A DNA stretch of 59,256 nt from Zetaproteobacteria bacterium CG_4_9_14_3_um_filter_49_83 (GTDB lineage: Bacteria > Pseudomonadota > Zetaproteobacteria > Mariprofundales > Mariprofundaceae): positions 1-59,256 of the forward strand of contig PFXG01000065.1 of assembly GCA_002791545.1 (NCBI GenBank). Reading direction: 5' to 3'. Within the stretch, counting starts at the first letter, position 1. Every line of letters begins with the position of its first letter. The notes under the pieces are model-generated. The model was not told the DNA's origin. It was given only the letters and a program-made list of their open reading frames with translations, and ran no database searches. Below are positions 34,881 through 43,814 of the stretch, piece by piece. The position numbers and the translations under genes are program-made.

Positions 34881-35648
34881 TTACGCTTTGTGCAGATTGT
34901 CCGGATGGTAATCACGGCGTACAAAAGCGAAGATCGTACGCAGCGGAACGCGGGATATGATTTCCCGCCCGTTGCAACGGATGAAATAGCCAAAGCTTTT
35001 TAGCGTGGCAAAGATGCTGTGCCCGCTTCTGCGATAGAGAATCCATGGCAGTGAAACTGCGACGTAGATGCCACCAACCATGAGAATGGATAGCAACACG
35101 ATCATTCGACTGAGCAGGCCTGTTGCGCCACGGCTGAACCAGAGGTCAAACACCACCGAGCAATGGTCCAACTCTTCGCGTGCGTGCATCGCAAACATGT
35201 CACGTGCGTATGCCGAACTCATATTGAGATGTTGCTCTGTCTCGACATAGACCTGCGACATCACCGCCGCAAAATGCTCAAGGGCTGCCGCAAGCAGCAG
35301 TTGTGAAGAGAGCGAGAGATGTTTGCGTACGTATTGAAGCAGTGATTCGACCATCGCCAGACCGGGCGGATTGCTGCCCAGATGCACTAACAGGGCCTTG
35401 TTAAAAGCCCTGTGTGCCCGTGAATGATTGGCTTCTTCACGGATGAAATCGAGGCAGCGCTGAGAAAGTTCATCGGCCTGATAAGGGCGTGTTAAGGCAT
35501 CAGCAACAGTGCGCATAAAAAACGCTTCCAGTACCGGCGTAACCAGGCTGATCGCTTCCATCTGGCTGGTCGCTACAGCTTCGCCATGACACCAGTTGCC
35601 GGATAAATCCTCTTCAACCCGGAATGCCATTGCTCTGCGCTTACTCAT
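34881..35648 (-). CDS. Ferritin-like predicted metal-dependent hydrolase (PF10118-like)
   Basis: A 255-residue protein with repeated Glu/His helix motifs: DFIREEANHSRAH, LAAALEHFAAV and HAREELDHCSVVFD. These fit the PF10118 family, a ferritin-like di-iron fold of unknown chemistry. A hydrophobic region at about 180-205 may dip into the membrane. It is the last gene of a four-gene minus-strand operon, overlapping the LolA-like gene by 4 bp (ATGA). Confidence 0.75.
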   Translation of the reverse strand: MSKRRAMAFRVEEDLSGNWCHGEAVATSQMEAISLVTPVLEAFFMRTVADALTRPYQADELSQRCLDFIREEANHSRAHRAFNKALLVHLGSNPPGLAMVESLLQYVRKHLSLSSQLLLAAALEHFAAVMSQVYVETEQHLNMSSAYARDMFAMHAREELDHCSVVFDLWFSRGATGLLSRMIVLLSILMVGGIYVAVSLPWILYRRSGHSIFATLKSFGYFIRCNGREIISRVPLRTIFAFVRRDYHPDNLHKA

Positions 35649-36412
35649 TGCTCAGCCTCCGGGGCTGATTCAAGTATGGAAAATGTATCGGGCTTAATCT
35701 GGTAGTGCTCATCACCAGCATAAACAGTGATGATGGTGTTACTGATGCCGGGCACCTCAACGGTTAGTGCTCTGGCAACCAGCATACCGGACTCGCTACG
35801 CATGGCTAAGTTGACCGTGATAGTGCGCAACAGCGTGTGTTGCTTGTCGAATAATTGTGTGCGCCAGGCCAGAGCGGTTGTTGTATCGACGCAACTGATG
35901 ACTTCGCTAATCGGGTTTTCAGTTTGAGATGTACGTGAACGAATCAGGCTGCATGGGTGATCATCAAACGTATCACTCCCGATCACAGATTGCTCTGCCC
36001 AGCCCCACCAGGGTGCCAGTAAATCCCAAAGTATCAGGCCGGAGTCGAAGAGGGGAGAATACGGGTCAGCAGCGCTATGTTTATCTTGTGTCGATTTTAT
36101 CACTCTGGCGGGTGCATCGGCTGTAGCTAAGATAGCAAATGTTTGCTCACGTACCTTGCGTGGGGAGATACCACGCAACAGCAGACGTTGCTTTTCCAAT
36201 GTGATTTCTCCGATGACGGCCACCTTGAATGGTAGATGCATACGCTTGTCTGCATCGTTTACTTCAACCTGCATGCGTGCTTCAAATCCGCTGGATTGAT
36301 GAAGTTTGACCATCTGTCTGGCCAAGGCTACGGCATCGACTGATTCTTCAGCATGCATAGTGCTTGTGCTGCTCATGCAGAGCAGTAGGGAAATTAAAAG
36401 AGAAGTAATCAC
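35645..36412 (-). CDS. LolA-like outer-membrane lipoprotein-sorting protein
   Basis: A 255-residue protein with a signal peptide (about residues 1-21, ending THMHAEE-like; cleavage near MHA). The rest is beta-rich and resembles LolA-like proteins of the PF17131 type that occur with MacB/FtsX ABC transporters. It overlaps the permease upstream and the ferritin-like gene downstream by 4 bp each. Probably a periplasmic carrier working with the ABC transporter; cargo unknown. Confidence 0.7.
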   Translation of the reverse strand: MITSLLISLLLCMSSTSTMHAEESVDAVALARQMVKLHQSSGFEARMQVEVNDADKRMHLPFKVAVIGEITLEKQRLLLRGISPRKVREQTFAILATADAPARVIKSTQDKHSAADPYSPLFDSGLILWDLLAPWWGWAEQSVIGSDTFDDHPCSLIRSRTSQTENPISEVISCVDTTTALAWRTQLFDKQHTLLRTITVNLAMRSESGMLVARALTVEVPGISNTIITVYAGDEHYQIKPDTFSILESAPEAEQ

Positions 36413-37536
36413 TCTTGCCTTAATGCCTGTGAAGGACGTGTGCGAGCAGCCTTGATGGCAGGATAGAGGCCACCGAAAATACCGAGGACGATGGATAGCG
36501 CGAGTACGCCAAGCAGGAAGGGAAAAGAGAAGACTGCATCAATTTTTCCGCGCATCAATTCGATATGTTCTAATCCTCGGGTGAGTAAAACACCCAGAAT
36601 AATGCCGATGATTCCACCAGCGAAAGTCAGCATGGCGGACTCACTGACGATCAGCTTTATGACGGTGCGTGGATGCCAGCCAAGCGCCAGCAACAATCCG
36701 ATTTCGCGTGTGCGTTCACTGATGCTCATCAGCATGGTGTTGAATACCACCAGAGCGCCTACGAGACTGGCAATCAGGATGGTAGCATTACTCATTGCTT
36801 TGGAGATACGAACTACAGCATTTTGGCTGACCAGTTCACCTGAGGTTATTGCTGTATAACCGGGTAGGGTATCTCTTACCTGTTGTTTGATATTTGCAAT
36901 ATCGGAATCTGAAGCGGAGCTGTCGAGCTGTAAGTTCAGCACATTGACTTTGCCGGTCTTATCAGTGATTTGTTGTACCAATTGCAAGGTTAAAATCAGT
37001 GCTCCATTTTCTACCAGAGCGGAACTCTGAAAGATGCCGACAACAGGCATCTCAACGCCCTCGATTTCAATCATGTCACCGGTTTTTTTATGCAACAGCT
37101 CTGCCGCCAGTGTACCGATCACAATCACTGGTTCATTTCGGCTTTCCGGCCAGCGCCCCTCCAGTAATTGCAGGTGTTCCCATAGATAACTATTAAATTC
37201 CCAGCCGAAAACAAACATTGGCGGAGCATCGTAGCTAACGGTTAGCATTTCACTGAGCAAGCCAACGACTTGTCGCACATGTGGTAAATTGACCAGGGCC
37301 GGTCTGACTTTTTCCGCGATAAACGGGGATGGCATGGTATTTTCACTGGCGAGCCGGGTCACAATCAGATCAGTACCACGAGCATCGTTAGCCTTTTGCC
37401 AGCTAGCCTCAAAGCCCCAGGCAATCGCCGTGAGTGCGACGATGGCAGCGATACCAAGTGAAATGGCAGTCATGGTCAGGGTGGTTCGCGCAGGGCGGCG
37501 GGTCAGATTATCGTAAGCAAAACGTAACAGGTTCAT
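36409..37536 (-). CDS. ABC transporter permease, FtsX/MacB type
   Basis: A 375-residue permease. TM1 is near residues 20-40, a periplasmic MacB-like domain follows, and three C-terminal TM helices carry the FtsX motif SERTREIGLLLALGWHPRTV. Such transporters do mechanotransmission or lipoprotein release rather than classical transport. It overlaps the ATPase gene upstream (ATGA) and the LolA-like gene downstream. Confidence 0.88.
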   Translation of the reverse strand: MNLLRFAYDNLTRRPARTTLTMTAISLGIAAIVALTAIAWGFEASWQKANDARGTDLIVTRLASENTMPSPFIAEKVRPALVNLPHVRQVVGLLSEMLTVSYDAPPMFVFGWEFNSYLWEHLQLLEGRWPESRNEPVIVIGTLAAELLHKKTGDMIEIEGVEMPVVGIFQSSALVENGALILTLQLVQQITDKTGKVNVLNLQLDSSASDSDIANIKQQVRDTLPGYTAITSGELVSQNAVVRISKAMSNATILIASLVGALVVFNTMLMSISERTREIGLLLALGWHPRTVIKLIVSESAMLTFAGGIIGIILGVLLTRGLEHIELMRGKIDAVFSFPFLLGVLALSIVLGIFGGLYPAIKAARTRPSQALRQE

Positions 37537-38246
37537 GGGTTTCTCCTGCTACCGGATATAACTTTACCGTCGCACATACAGATTTCACGATCGGCTTTGG
37601 CGGCAACGACCGGGTCATGCGTTACCATGACGATGGTCAGTGATTTTTTTAGCCGCATATTGGCAATCACATCGAGTACATGCGTAGCATTGGTTGAGTC
37701 CAGGCTGCCGGTGGGTTCATCCGCCAGAATAAAGGCCGGATCGTTGATCAGTGCCCGGGCAATAGCCACGCGCTGGCGCTCACCGCCGGAAAGCTGGCCG
37801 GGAAAGTGATTCAAGCGGGATTCCAGCCCCATCAGTTTCAACAGATCACTGGCACGGTCTATGGCATTGTGATCACTGCTGCGGCCGATGGTGGGTACCA
37901 GTACATTGCCCAGTGTGGTTAGTGTCGGGATTAGATGAAAAGACTGAAAAACGAAACCGATTTGCTCACGACGGAATTCTGAAAGGTCTTGCAATGCTGA
38001 ATAGGGTTGATTGCAGAAAAAAAGCTCACCTTTCGTGGGGTTGTCGAGTGTTCCGATCAGATTAAGCAGGCTCGATTTGCCACAGCCACTCGGGCCGGTA
38101 ATAGCAACAAACTCACCTTCGAATATTTCTATATCCACACCATCCAGAGCTTTGGTGCGACCTTCATCAAAATGGAGGGCAAGATTGTGGGTGCGCAACA
38201 CCGGTGCTGTCCCGGAGTCGTTAGTTTCAGAAGTTTTCCGGTTCAT
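37533..38246 (-). CDS. ABC transporter ATPase, LolD/MacB type
   Basis: A 237-residue ATPase: Walker A GPSGCGKSS, signature LSGGERQRVAIARAL, Walker B ILADEPTGSLDS. It is the first gene of the minus-strand operon, paired with the FtsX-type permease. No clear promoter was identified in the 237-bp gap to the divergent cytochrome b561 gene. Confidence 0.93.
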   Translation of the reverse strand: MNRKTSETNDSGTAPVLRTHNLALHFDEGRTKALDGVDIEIFEGEFVAITGPSGCGKSSLLNLIGTLDNPTKGELFFCNQPYSALQDLSEFRREQIGFVFQSFHLIPTLTTLGNVLVPTIGRSSDHNAIDRASDLLKLMGLESRLNHFPGQLSGGERQRVAIARALINDPAFILADEPTGSLDSTNATHVLDVIANMRLKKSLTIVMVTHDPVVAAKADREICMCDGKVISGSRRNP

Positions 38247-38516
38247 TATCGTTCAGCCAACAGTAAGAAGGATTGGATGAGGCAGTGGCCATGGCAGATC
38301 ATCATAGTGTGCAGCATTGGGCAAGATAGTAGTGTTACCCCTAAAGTTAGACAACCGTAATAACTGCGCCATTCCGCCTCGGTTTTACACAAGCTTGTTT
38401 TGACAAGCCGTTACTGGGCGGAATAATCCGCCGCATTCTTGAGCTGCTGAGATTTGGTATTTCATTGGAACAGTGCCTGATTCATGCAGGAGCTTATTAA
38501 TCCTGATGAGGAAGGT

Positions 38517-39092
38517 ATGATGAAAGGGTCAACGCCTATGAAGTGGGATTTGTTTGTCAGGATTTTTCACTGGAGTCTGGTGGTGATGGTGACTCTGGCT
38601 TACCTCTCGGGTGATTTCGATATTGAAGCTCTGCATAGTTGGTTTGGCTATGTAGTTATGGGCTTGATCACAGCCCGATTTATATGGGGTTTTATTGGAA
38701 GCATTAATGCCCGGTTCAGAACATTTATCTACTCACCGACCGAGACGATGGCTTATTTCGCAAGCATGTTTCGTAATGCCCCAAAACATTATGTCAGCCA
38801 TAATCCGGCTGGCGCACTGATGGTTTTTATGCTGCTGATATTACTTGCTATGATAACCCTTTCAGGACTGGTTTATGAAGGGTGGGGAGAATATGAGGGG
38901 CCACTCTGGCAAATGCATGTGATGATCAGTGACCAGGTCGGCTTGCTGGCTAAAGGCATTCACAGGCAGCTACCGGAGATGTTGCTGTTTGCTGTGGCGA
39001 TGCATGTGCTAGGTGTAATTATTGCTACGATTCAGCATAAGGAGAACTTTTTACGCTCTATGTGGTATGGACATGATAAATTGAAAATATGA
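38517..39092 (+). CDS. Cytochrome b561-type membrane protein
   Basis: A 191-residue four-helix di-heme cytochrome b. Candidate heme histidines lie in RIFHWSLV, ALHSWFGYVV, WQMHVMISD and VAMHVLGVI. GAGGAAGG precedes the ATG-ATG; I prefer this over a start 11 codons upstream. It heads a group with the SHP-like and diheme cytochromes, the same trio known from other proteobacteria. It likely moves electrons from quinone to the periplasmic cytochromes. Confidence 0.87.
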   Translation: MMKGSTPMKWDLFVRIFHWSLVVMVTLAYLSGDFDIEALHSWFGYVVMGLITARFIWGFIGSINARFRTFIYSPTETMAYFASMFRNAPKHYVSHNPAGALMVFMLLILLAMITLSGLVYEGWGEYEGPLWQMHVMISDQVGLLAKGIHRQLPEMLLFAVAMHVLGVIIATIQHKENFLRSMWYGHDKLKI

Positions 39093-39129
39093 GCGTTAAC
39101 CATCATAAGCAAAAAAAGGAAGCGTGAAT

Positions 39130-39732
39130 ATGAGATGGATACAGATTGCAGCTGCCATCATTGCAGCTGCCATCATTGCGACTACTCAGGCAACAGCCGG
39201 GGAGATCACCCTGCGTGACCTTGATCTTTACCCGCAAATTGATTACAGCAAAACGATTCAGCTTGCACATAACGATGCTGGTGAGCATTCGGCTGCTGTC
39301 GGAGCTATGGCTGCTTCAACGGAGGAACCCTTTGAAGAGCCCTTTATGGATGGCGACAAATTGCACGGCTATCTCGGAGCTGCCTCATTGTTAACGGCAT
39401 TATTGACGGCGGCGACTGCTCCTGATAGCGAAAATCCGGCATTGCGTGGTCAGCCGATCAAGAAAGGATTTCATCACTATGCGGGCCTCACAGCGGCTGC
39501 ACTTGGTGGTGCGGCTGTGCTTTCAGGTTTTATTCAACATACGGAAGATCTTGAACCAAGTCTGCTTGATCCGGATACGGCGCATATGCTGCTCGGGGTT
39601 CTGGCGACTTCCGCCTATGCTTATGCCGTATCCAAGGGGCCGAAGAAATATGGTATGGGTAGTGGCGGTCACGCGGCTGCCGGCATAGCCGGTGCAAGCA
39701 TGATGGGTATGGCCATCTATCTGGAGTTTTAA
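39130..39732 (+). CDS. Membrane protein with several His-bearing helices, possibly heme-binding
   Basis: A 200-residue protein. A signal-like start (AAIIAAAIIATTQATAG) is built on two 15-bp repeats. About four later hydrophobic helices have His near their ends: DKLHGYLG, KGFHHYAG, DTAHMLLG and GGHAAAGI. Two His pairs of this kind suggest a b-type di-heme membrane protein. No family is recognised with certainty. It sits between cytochrome b561 and the SHP-like gene, so it probably joins that electron-transfer chain. Confidence 0.6.
   Translation: MRWIQIAAAIIAAAIIATTQATAGEITLRDLDLYPQIDYSKTIQLAHNDAGEHSAAVGAMAASTEEPFEEPFMDGDKLHGYLGAASLLTALLTAATAPDSENPALRGQPIKKGFHHYAGLTAAALGGAAVLSGFIQHTEDLEPSLLDPDTAHMLLGVLATSAYAYAVSKGPKKYGMGSGGHAAAGIAGASMMGMAIYLEF
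39145..39174 (+). repeat. 15-bp x 2 repeat in a signal peptide
   Basis: ATTGCAGCTGCCATC twice in tandem, encoding Ile-Ala-Ala-Ala-Ile. In frame, lengthening the hydrophobic core of the export signal. Confidence 0.9.
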
Positions 39733-39733
39733 T

Positions 39734-40147
39734 ATGCGTAACTTAAAACTTTTGCTCTTGTGTGCTGCAATTGTTGGTTGTGCTGCTGTTGCCGTCTATG
39801 CTGATAATAGTGTGCTGTCAAAAGTATTGGAGCGTTATCAGGCTGAAGGTGCGGCAAGTTTCTCAGCTGAGAATGGCGAAAAAATGTGGACACAGAAATT
39901 CAACTCGGATGAGGAGCCGCTCATCCGCTCCTGTACCACGTGTCATGGCACTGACCTGAGTAAGCAGGGTAGCCATGCAAAAACCGGGAAAATTATTGAG
40001 GCATTGGCACCATCTGCAAATCCTGAACGCTTTACTGATGAAGAGAAGATCGAAAAGTGGTTTAACCGTAACTGTAAATGGACACTGGGACGCGAGTGTA
40101 CGGTTCAGGAGAAAGGTGATTTCCTCTCCTTTCTTAGCAGTAAATAA
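39734..40147 (+). CDS. shp: SHP-type oxygen-binding cytochrome c (DUF1924)
   Basis: A 137-residue exported cytochrome. Heme motif C67-T-T-C70-H71. Asn96 in APSANPERF is at the place of the unusual Asn heme ligand of sphaeroides heme protein. WFNRNCKWTLGREC and EKGDFLSFL are characteristic of the DUF1924/SHP family. SHP can bind O2 and small molecules and takes electrons from diheme cytochrome DHC. It lies between the b-type genes and DHC, matching the known gene set. Its physiological role is unsettled. Confidence 0.9.
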   Translation: MRNLKLLLLCAAIVGCAAVAVYADNSVLSKVLERYQAEGAASFSAENGEKMWTQKFNSDEEPLIRSCTTCHGTDLSKQGSHAKTGKIIEALAPSANPERFTDEEKIEKWFNRNCKWTLGRECTVQEKGDFLSFLSSK

Positions 40148-40181
40148 CGCTGGTCGTATGGACATACAACAGGAGAACACA

Positions 40182-40730
40182 TTGAAAAAGATAATTCTGC
40201 TTGTTGCTCTATGGGCAATTCCCGCCACAGCGATGGCTCATGATATTCTGGGTTTTCCCCGTCATAAAGGTGTCGAGCCCGTTGTGAATAAAAAATACAG
40301 TTCGAGCTGCGGCGAGTGTCATTATGCTTATCATCCCGGGTTGCTGCCTTCGCGTTCCTGGAAGAAGTTACTTGAACCCAAATCGCTCGAAAATCATTTT
40401 GGCGATAACGCCGAGCTTTCCGAGAAAGATCGTCTGGAAGTGCTGGCATTCCTGACCGAGAACGCTTCTGAGACCACTTGGCACTTCAAGCGCTCAGTCA
40501 AGATTACCCAATCGATACCTGAAGATGTTACACCTTTGCGTATTTCTGAAGTGCCTTATATCAAGAAGAAGCACATGGAGATTCCACGCGAGATGGTGAA
40601 AGATAATCCAAAAGTTCGTTCGCTGGCGCAATGCAATAAGTGTCATACCGAGGCTGTTGAGAAGGGTCAGTTCAGCAGAACAAATGTTGATATTCCTAAT
40701 TTCCGCAACTGGGCCGATTTAATCGACTAA
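40182..40730 (+). CDS. dhc: Diheme cytochrome c (DHC type)
   Basis: A 182-residue exported cytochrome with a signal peptide ending AMA and two heme motifs: SCGECHYAYH and QCNKCHTE. The end NFRNWADLID fits the DHC family. Start: TTG at 40182 with AGGAGA five bases upstream; an ATG at 40158 is in frame but would add residues before the signal. DHC is the usual electron partner of SHP. The set here (b561, unknown membrane protein, SHP, DHC) is one cluster. Confidence 0.88.
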   Translation: MKKIILLVALWAIPATAMAHDILGFPRHKGVEPVVNKKYSSSCGECHYAYHPGLLPSRSWKKLLEPKSLENHFGDNAELSEKDRLEVLAFLTENASETTWHFKRSVKITQSIPEDVTPLRISEVPYIKKKHMEIPREMVKDNPKVRSLAQCNKCHTEAVEKGQFSRTNVDIPNFRNWADLID

Positions 40731-40743
40731 AGCATCATACGCT

Positions 40744-40794
40744 TCCTCCGATATCTATCACGGTTCAATAGCCCCGTTGTTCGGTATCGGAGGA
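40744..40794 (+). terminator. Stem-loop after the cytochrome cluster
   Basis: TCCTCCGATA (40744-40753) pairs perfectly with TATCGGAGGA (40785-40794), with CGG/CCG inside. The following bases (CGCTTTCTT) are only moderately T-rich. Probably a terminator. Confidence 0.55.
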
Positions 40795-40999
40795 CGCTTT
40801 CTTATTCGTTGTTCGGTGTTGTTCTCTTGGCACGTGTTTCTTTGTTGAGCTTCTGATTTTGACTCGAAAATGTACTCAGTTTTTCTGTGAGAAAGTTTTT
40901 TATTTGAAATAATAACATATGACTGTTAGCTAGATGTATTAAACAACAGTTGCGCCATGCAATTTTGTTGATTGTATTGCTGCCGAATTAAAGTTTGTC

Positions 41000-41422
41000 G
41001 TGTTAGGAAACACTGAAAAGGGCGACGATGGTCGCACTGCGGTTATTCTGGGGTCGGCTGAACGGCAAATGGTGTTGAATGAAATGAGACTGTTACTGGA
41101 AACGAGTCGAACCATTGTTGAAGCACTGGCTAATGAAGATTTGGCAGCGGTCGAGGCAGCGGCACGACCCATCGGCAGTGCAGCTATTGCCACTGTTGAT
41201 TTTAGCTTGCGTGCCAAGTTACCTCTGGAATTCAAGAAGCTTGGTTTTGGCACCCACTATGCCATGGATGATATCACTGACATGGCAGGGCAAGGTCAAC
41301 CTGTCAAAGCCATTCAGCTGAAACTGGCAGAAACCATGAATAACTGCATTGTTTGCCATGCAACCTTTCAGTTGCCGGAGATGAAAAATAAGCAGGTGGT
41401 TAATTCCGCAGGTGTTTTTTAA
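41000..41422 (+). pseudogene. Cytochrome c'-like protein lacking its signal peptide start
   Basis: The readable part encodes about 140 residues ending in a cytochrome c'-type heme motif, CIVCHATFQLP (C116, C119, H120). In frame the coding sequence can be traced back to about 40943, where a stop occurs, but there is no ATG, no signal peptide and no ribosome site; only a GTG at 41000. A cytochrome without an export signal would not get its heme, so the 5' end is probably lost or shifted. NnrS follows. NO binding would be the family role if functional. Confidence 0.6.
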
Positions 41423-41467
41423 TGCATGGTTATAATCTGTTTTCGCAAGGCGAGAGGATGATTTGAC

Positions 41468-42670
41468 ATGATTAAAAGTAATAGCGCAGAGCCGCAGCAG
41501 GATGTCAGTGGTGTTGCATTGTTTCGGTTAGGCTTTCGCCCGTTCTTTCTGGCAGCGACATGTTTTGCCATTGTCAGTATGGCGTTCTGGATGGCTGAGT
41601 CAGTATTCGCACTCCGACTGTTTGGCGGCAAGTCTCCCTCGCTTTGGCATGCGCACGAAATGATTTACGGTTATGGGCTGGCCATTGTTGCCGGTTTCTT
41701 ACTCACAGCAGTGAGAAACTGGACGCACATCCGGACACCGCATGGGAAATCGCTGCAAGGCTTGTTGTTTGTTTGGGTGCTGGCGCGGATGGCGGCATTG
41801 ATTCCGGGCCAACAGGCACTATTAGCGGGGGCTATGCTGGATAGTTTGTTTATCGTGCTTGTATCGATTGCTCTGACCGTGCCGATTGTGCAGGCGAAGC
41901 TTTGGTCAAATATGGGCGTGGTGTCCATGCTCTACTTTTTCCTGCCGGGTCAGCTGTTGTATTCACTGGATGCTTTCGGGTTATTTCAGGACGGGCAACG
42001 CATTGGTAATGCTATCGGATTGTACATGATACTTTCGCTGGTTCTGGTGTTTTCACGCAGGGTGATGCCAATGTTTATTGATCGCGGAGTCGGTTATGCC
42101 GTGACGCTGAGGAATCATGCGTGGGTGGATATGGCATGTTTTGGGTTGTTCATGGTATTTGCCATTGCCGACATTTTCTTCGTGGTTCCCGAAGTGACGG
42201 GGGGATTGGCGGCGGTACTGGTCGTGCTGCATACGCTTCGCTTATCCGGCTGGTATACGCATGGCATCTGGAAGAAGCCTTTGTTATGGGTGCTGTATGT
42301 CGCATATGTGTGGATCATTGTCGGCTTTACGCTTAAGTCGCTGGTGCTTGTGTTTGCTGTTCCAGCATCGCTGGCGATACATGCGTTTGCGGTCGGTGGT
42401 GTCGGTATGATGACGCTGGGAATGATGTCACGAATATCGTTGGGACACACCGGACGGAATGTCGCTCACCCACCGACGGGAGTCTCGCTGATGTTTCTGC
42501 TGCTGTGTCTGGGCGCATGCGTCCGGGTGATACTGCCACTGCTTGCCAGTGACTATTATCAGATTTTGGTGGCGGTAGCGCAACTTTTATGGGTCGCGTC
42601 ATTCATGCAATTCCTCTATCTTTATGCCTTGATCTTGATTCGTCCACGGGTGGATGGACAATGGGGTTAG
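41468..42670 (+). CDS. nnrS: NnrS-family heme/copper membrane protein
   Basis: A 400-residue protein with about 12 hydrophobic helices. The start FRLGFRPFFLAATCFAIV and SLWHAHEMIYGYG are hallmarks of NnrS, a protein linked to resistance to nitric oxide stress. Later RRVMPMFIDRGVG and HAFAVGGVGMMTLGMMSR also match. It follows a cytochrome-c'-like gene. No NsrR-like site was clearly seen before it. Confidence 0.92.
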   Translation: MIKSNSAEPQQDVSGVALFRLGFRPFFLAATCFAIVSMAFWMAESVFALRLFGGKSPSLWHAHEMIYGYGLAIVAGFLLTAVRNWTHIRTPHGKSLQGLLFVWVLARMAALIPGQQALLAGAMLDSLFIVLVSIALTVPIVQAKLWSNMGVVSMLYFFLPGQLLYSLDAFGLFQDGQRIGNAIGLYMILSLVLVFSRRVMPMFIDRGVGYAVTLRNHAWVDMACFGLFMVFAIADIFFVVPEVTGGLAAVLVVLHTLRLSGWYTHGIWKKPLLWVLYVAYVWIIVGFTLKSLVLVFAVPASLAIHAFAVGGVGMMTLGMMSRISLGHTGRNVAHPPTGVSLMFLLLCLGACVRVILPLLASDYYQILVAVAQLLWVASFMQFLYLYALILIRPRVDGQWG

Positions 42671-42729
42671 AGTAAAAGAAATAACCGATCTATGATATGG
42701 GTCGTGGACAGGTTAAATCGGAGGAGTCT

Positions 42730-43053
42730 ATGTCGGTGAATGGTACGGGTTCGAAGCAAGCAGGTTACCGCGAACAGGCGCTGAAGTTGTTTCCCTGGGT
42801 GTGTGGTCGATGCGGTCGTGATTTTGCAGGAAAGCAATTGAGAGAGCTTACCGTGCACCATAAAGACCATAATCATCACAATAATCCGGTCGATGGCAGC
42901 AATTGGGAGTTGCTTTGCATTTATTGCCATGACAATGAACATCAACGGCAGCTGGAAGCCGATGCGCACGGATCAATCAAACGCGACGAGCACGTGAGTT
43001 CAACTTATAACGCCTTTGCCGATCTGGCGAAATTGCTAGAGCAAAAAAAGTGA
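42730..43053 (+). CDS. yajD: YajD-like HNH nuclease-domain protein
   Basis: A 107-residue protein. Zinc-binding pair CGRCGRDF and later CIYCHDNEH, with LTVHHKDHNHHNNPVDG in the middle, form an HNH endonuclease domain matching the YajD family. The start is the ATG preceded by GGAGGAG; an upstream in-frame ATG lacks such a site. Cellular role unknown. Confidence 0.88.
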   Translation: MSVNGTGSKQAGYREQALKLFPWVCGRCGRDFAGKQLRELTVHHKDHNHHNNPVDGSNWELLCIYCHDNEHQRQLEADAHGSIKRDEHVSSTYNAFADLAKLLEQKK

Positions 43054-43084
43054 ATTTATTCCAATTAGGCCAAAGTTCTGTTTG

Positions 43085-43693
43085 ATGATTTGTGTTCGGG
43101 TATTGTCTCTGTTAATTGTGATGCTGGCGGTCGGGTGTGCCAAACAACCACCGGGTAATCTTGATGATGGCTGCGCGATTTTTAAGGAAAAAAGCGGCTG
43201 GTATGATGACGCCAATGATTCGTTTAAAAAATGGGGGGTACCGATCCATGTGCAACTCGCAATTATCCATCAGGAGTCACACTTTCAAGCCAAAGCTAAA
43301 GCCCCGAAAGACTATCTGCTATGGGTGATTCCATGGGGGCGAAAATCTTCTGCTTTCGGCTATGCGCAGGTTAAAGACGATACCTGGGACTGGTACATCG
43401 ATAAAACCGGTAATTGGGGAGCTGATCGCGATGATTTCGGCGATGTAACCGATTTTATCGGGTGGTATGGGAATTATACTTATCGAACGCTGGGTGTTTC
43501 TAAATGGGATGCATACAATCAATATTTAGCCTATCATGAAGGTCATGGTGGCTATAAACGAAAAACCTATCTGAAAAAGTCATGGCTTGTTCAGGTGGCA
43601 CGCAAGGTTAAAGCCAGATCAGCACGTTACCAGGCACAGATTGCGCGCTGTAAAAGTGATCTGGAAAAGCGTGGAAGTTTATGGCCGTTCTGA
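43085..43693 (+). CDS. Lysozyme-like (SLT-type) lipoprotein
   Basis: A 202-residue protein with a lipoprotein signal (lipobox A-V-G-C near residue 18). IIHQESHFQAKAKAP and SSAFGYAQVKDDTWDWY fit a transglycosylase/lysozyme-like domain, with the catalytic Glu in QES. Near the end is YLAYHEGHGGY, also typical. Probably a periplasmic peptidoglycan-cleaving enzyme. Confidence 0.8.
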   Translation: MICVRVLSLLIVMLAVGCAKQPPGNLDDGCAIFKEKSGWYDDANDSFKKWGVPIHVQLAIIHQESHFQAKAKAPKDYLLWVIPWGRKSSAFGYAQVKDDTWDWYIDKTGNWGADRDDFGDVTDFIGWYGNYTYRTLGVSKWDAYNQYLAYHEGHGGYKRKTYLKKSWLVQVARKVKARSARYQAQIARCKSDLEKRGSLWPF

Positions 43694-43814
43694 TGCATAA
43701 TTCAAGCTAAGGGTTTAACCGAGATGTGGTGAAGGGTTGATCAGTACGTCTTGCAACATAATATTGGTTCGATTCGCTATAGATTGAATGTAGATCGATA
43801 AAAAGGAGATACTA

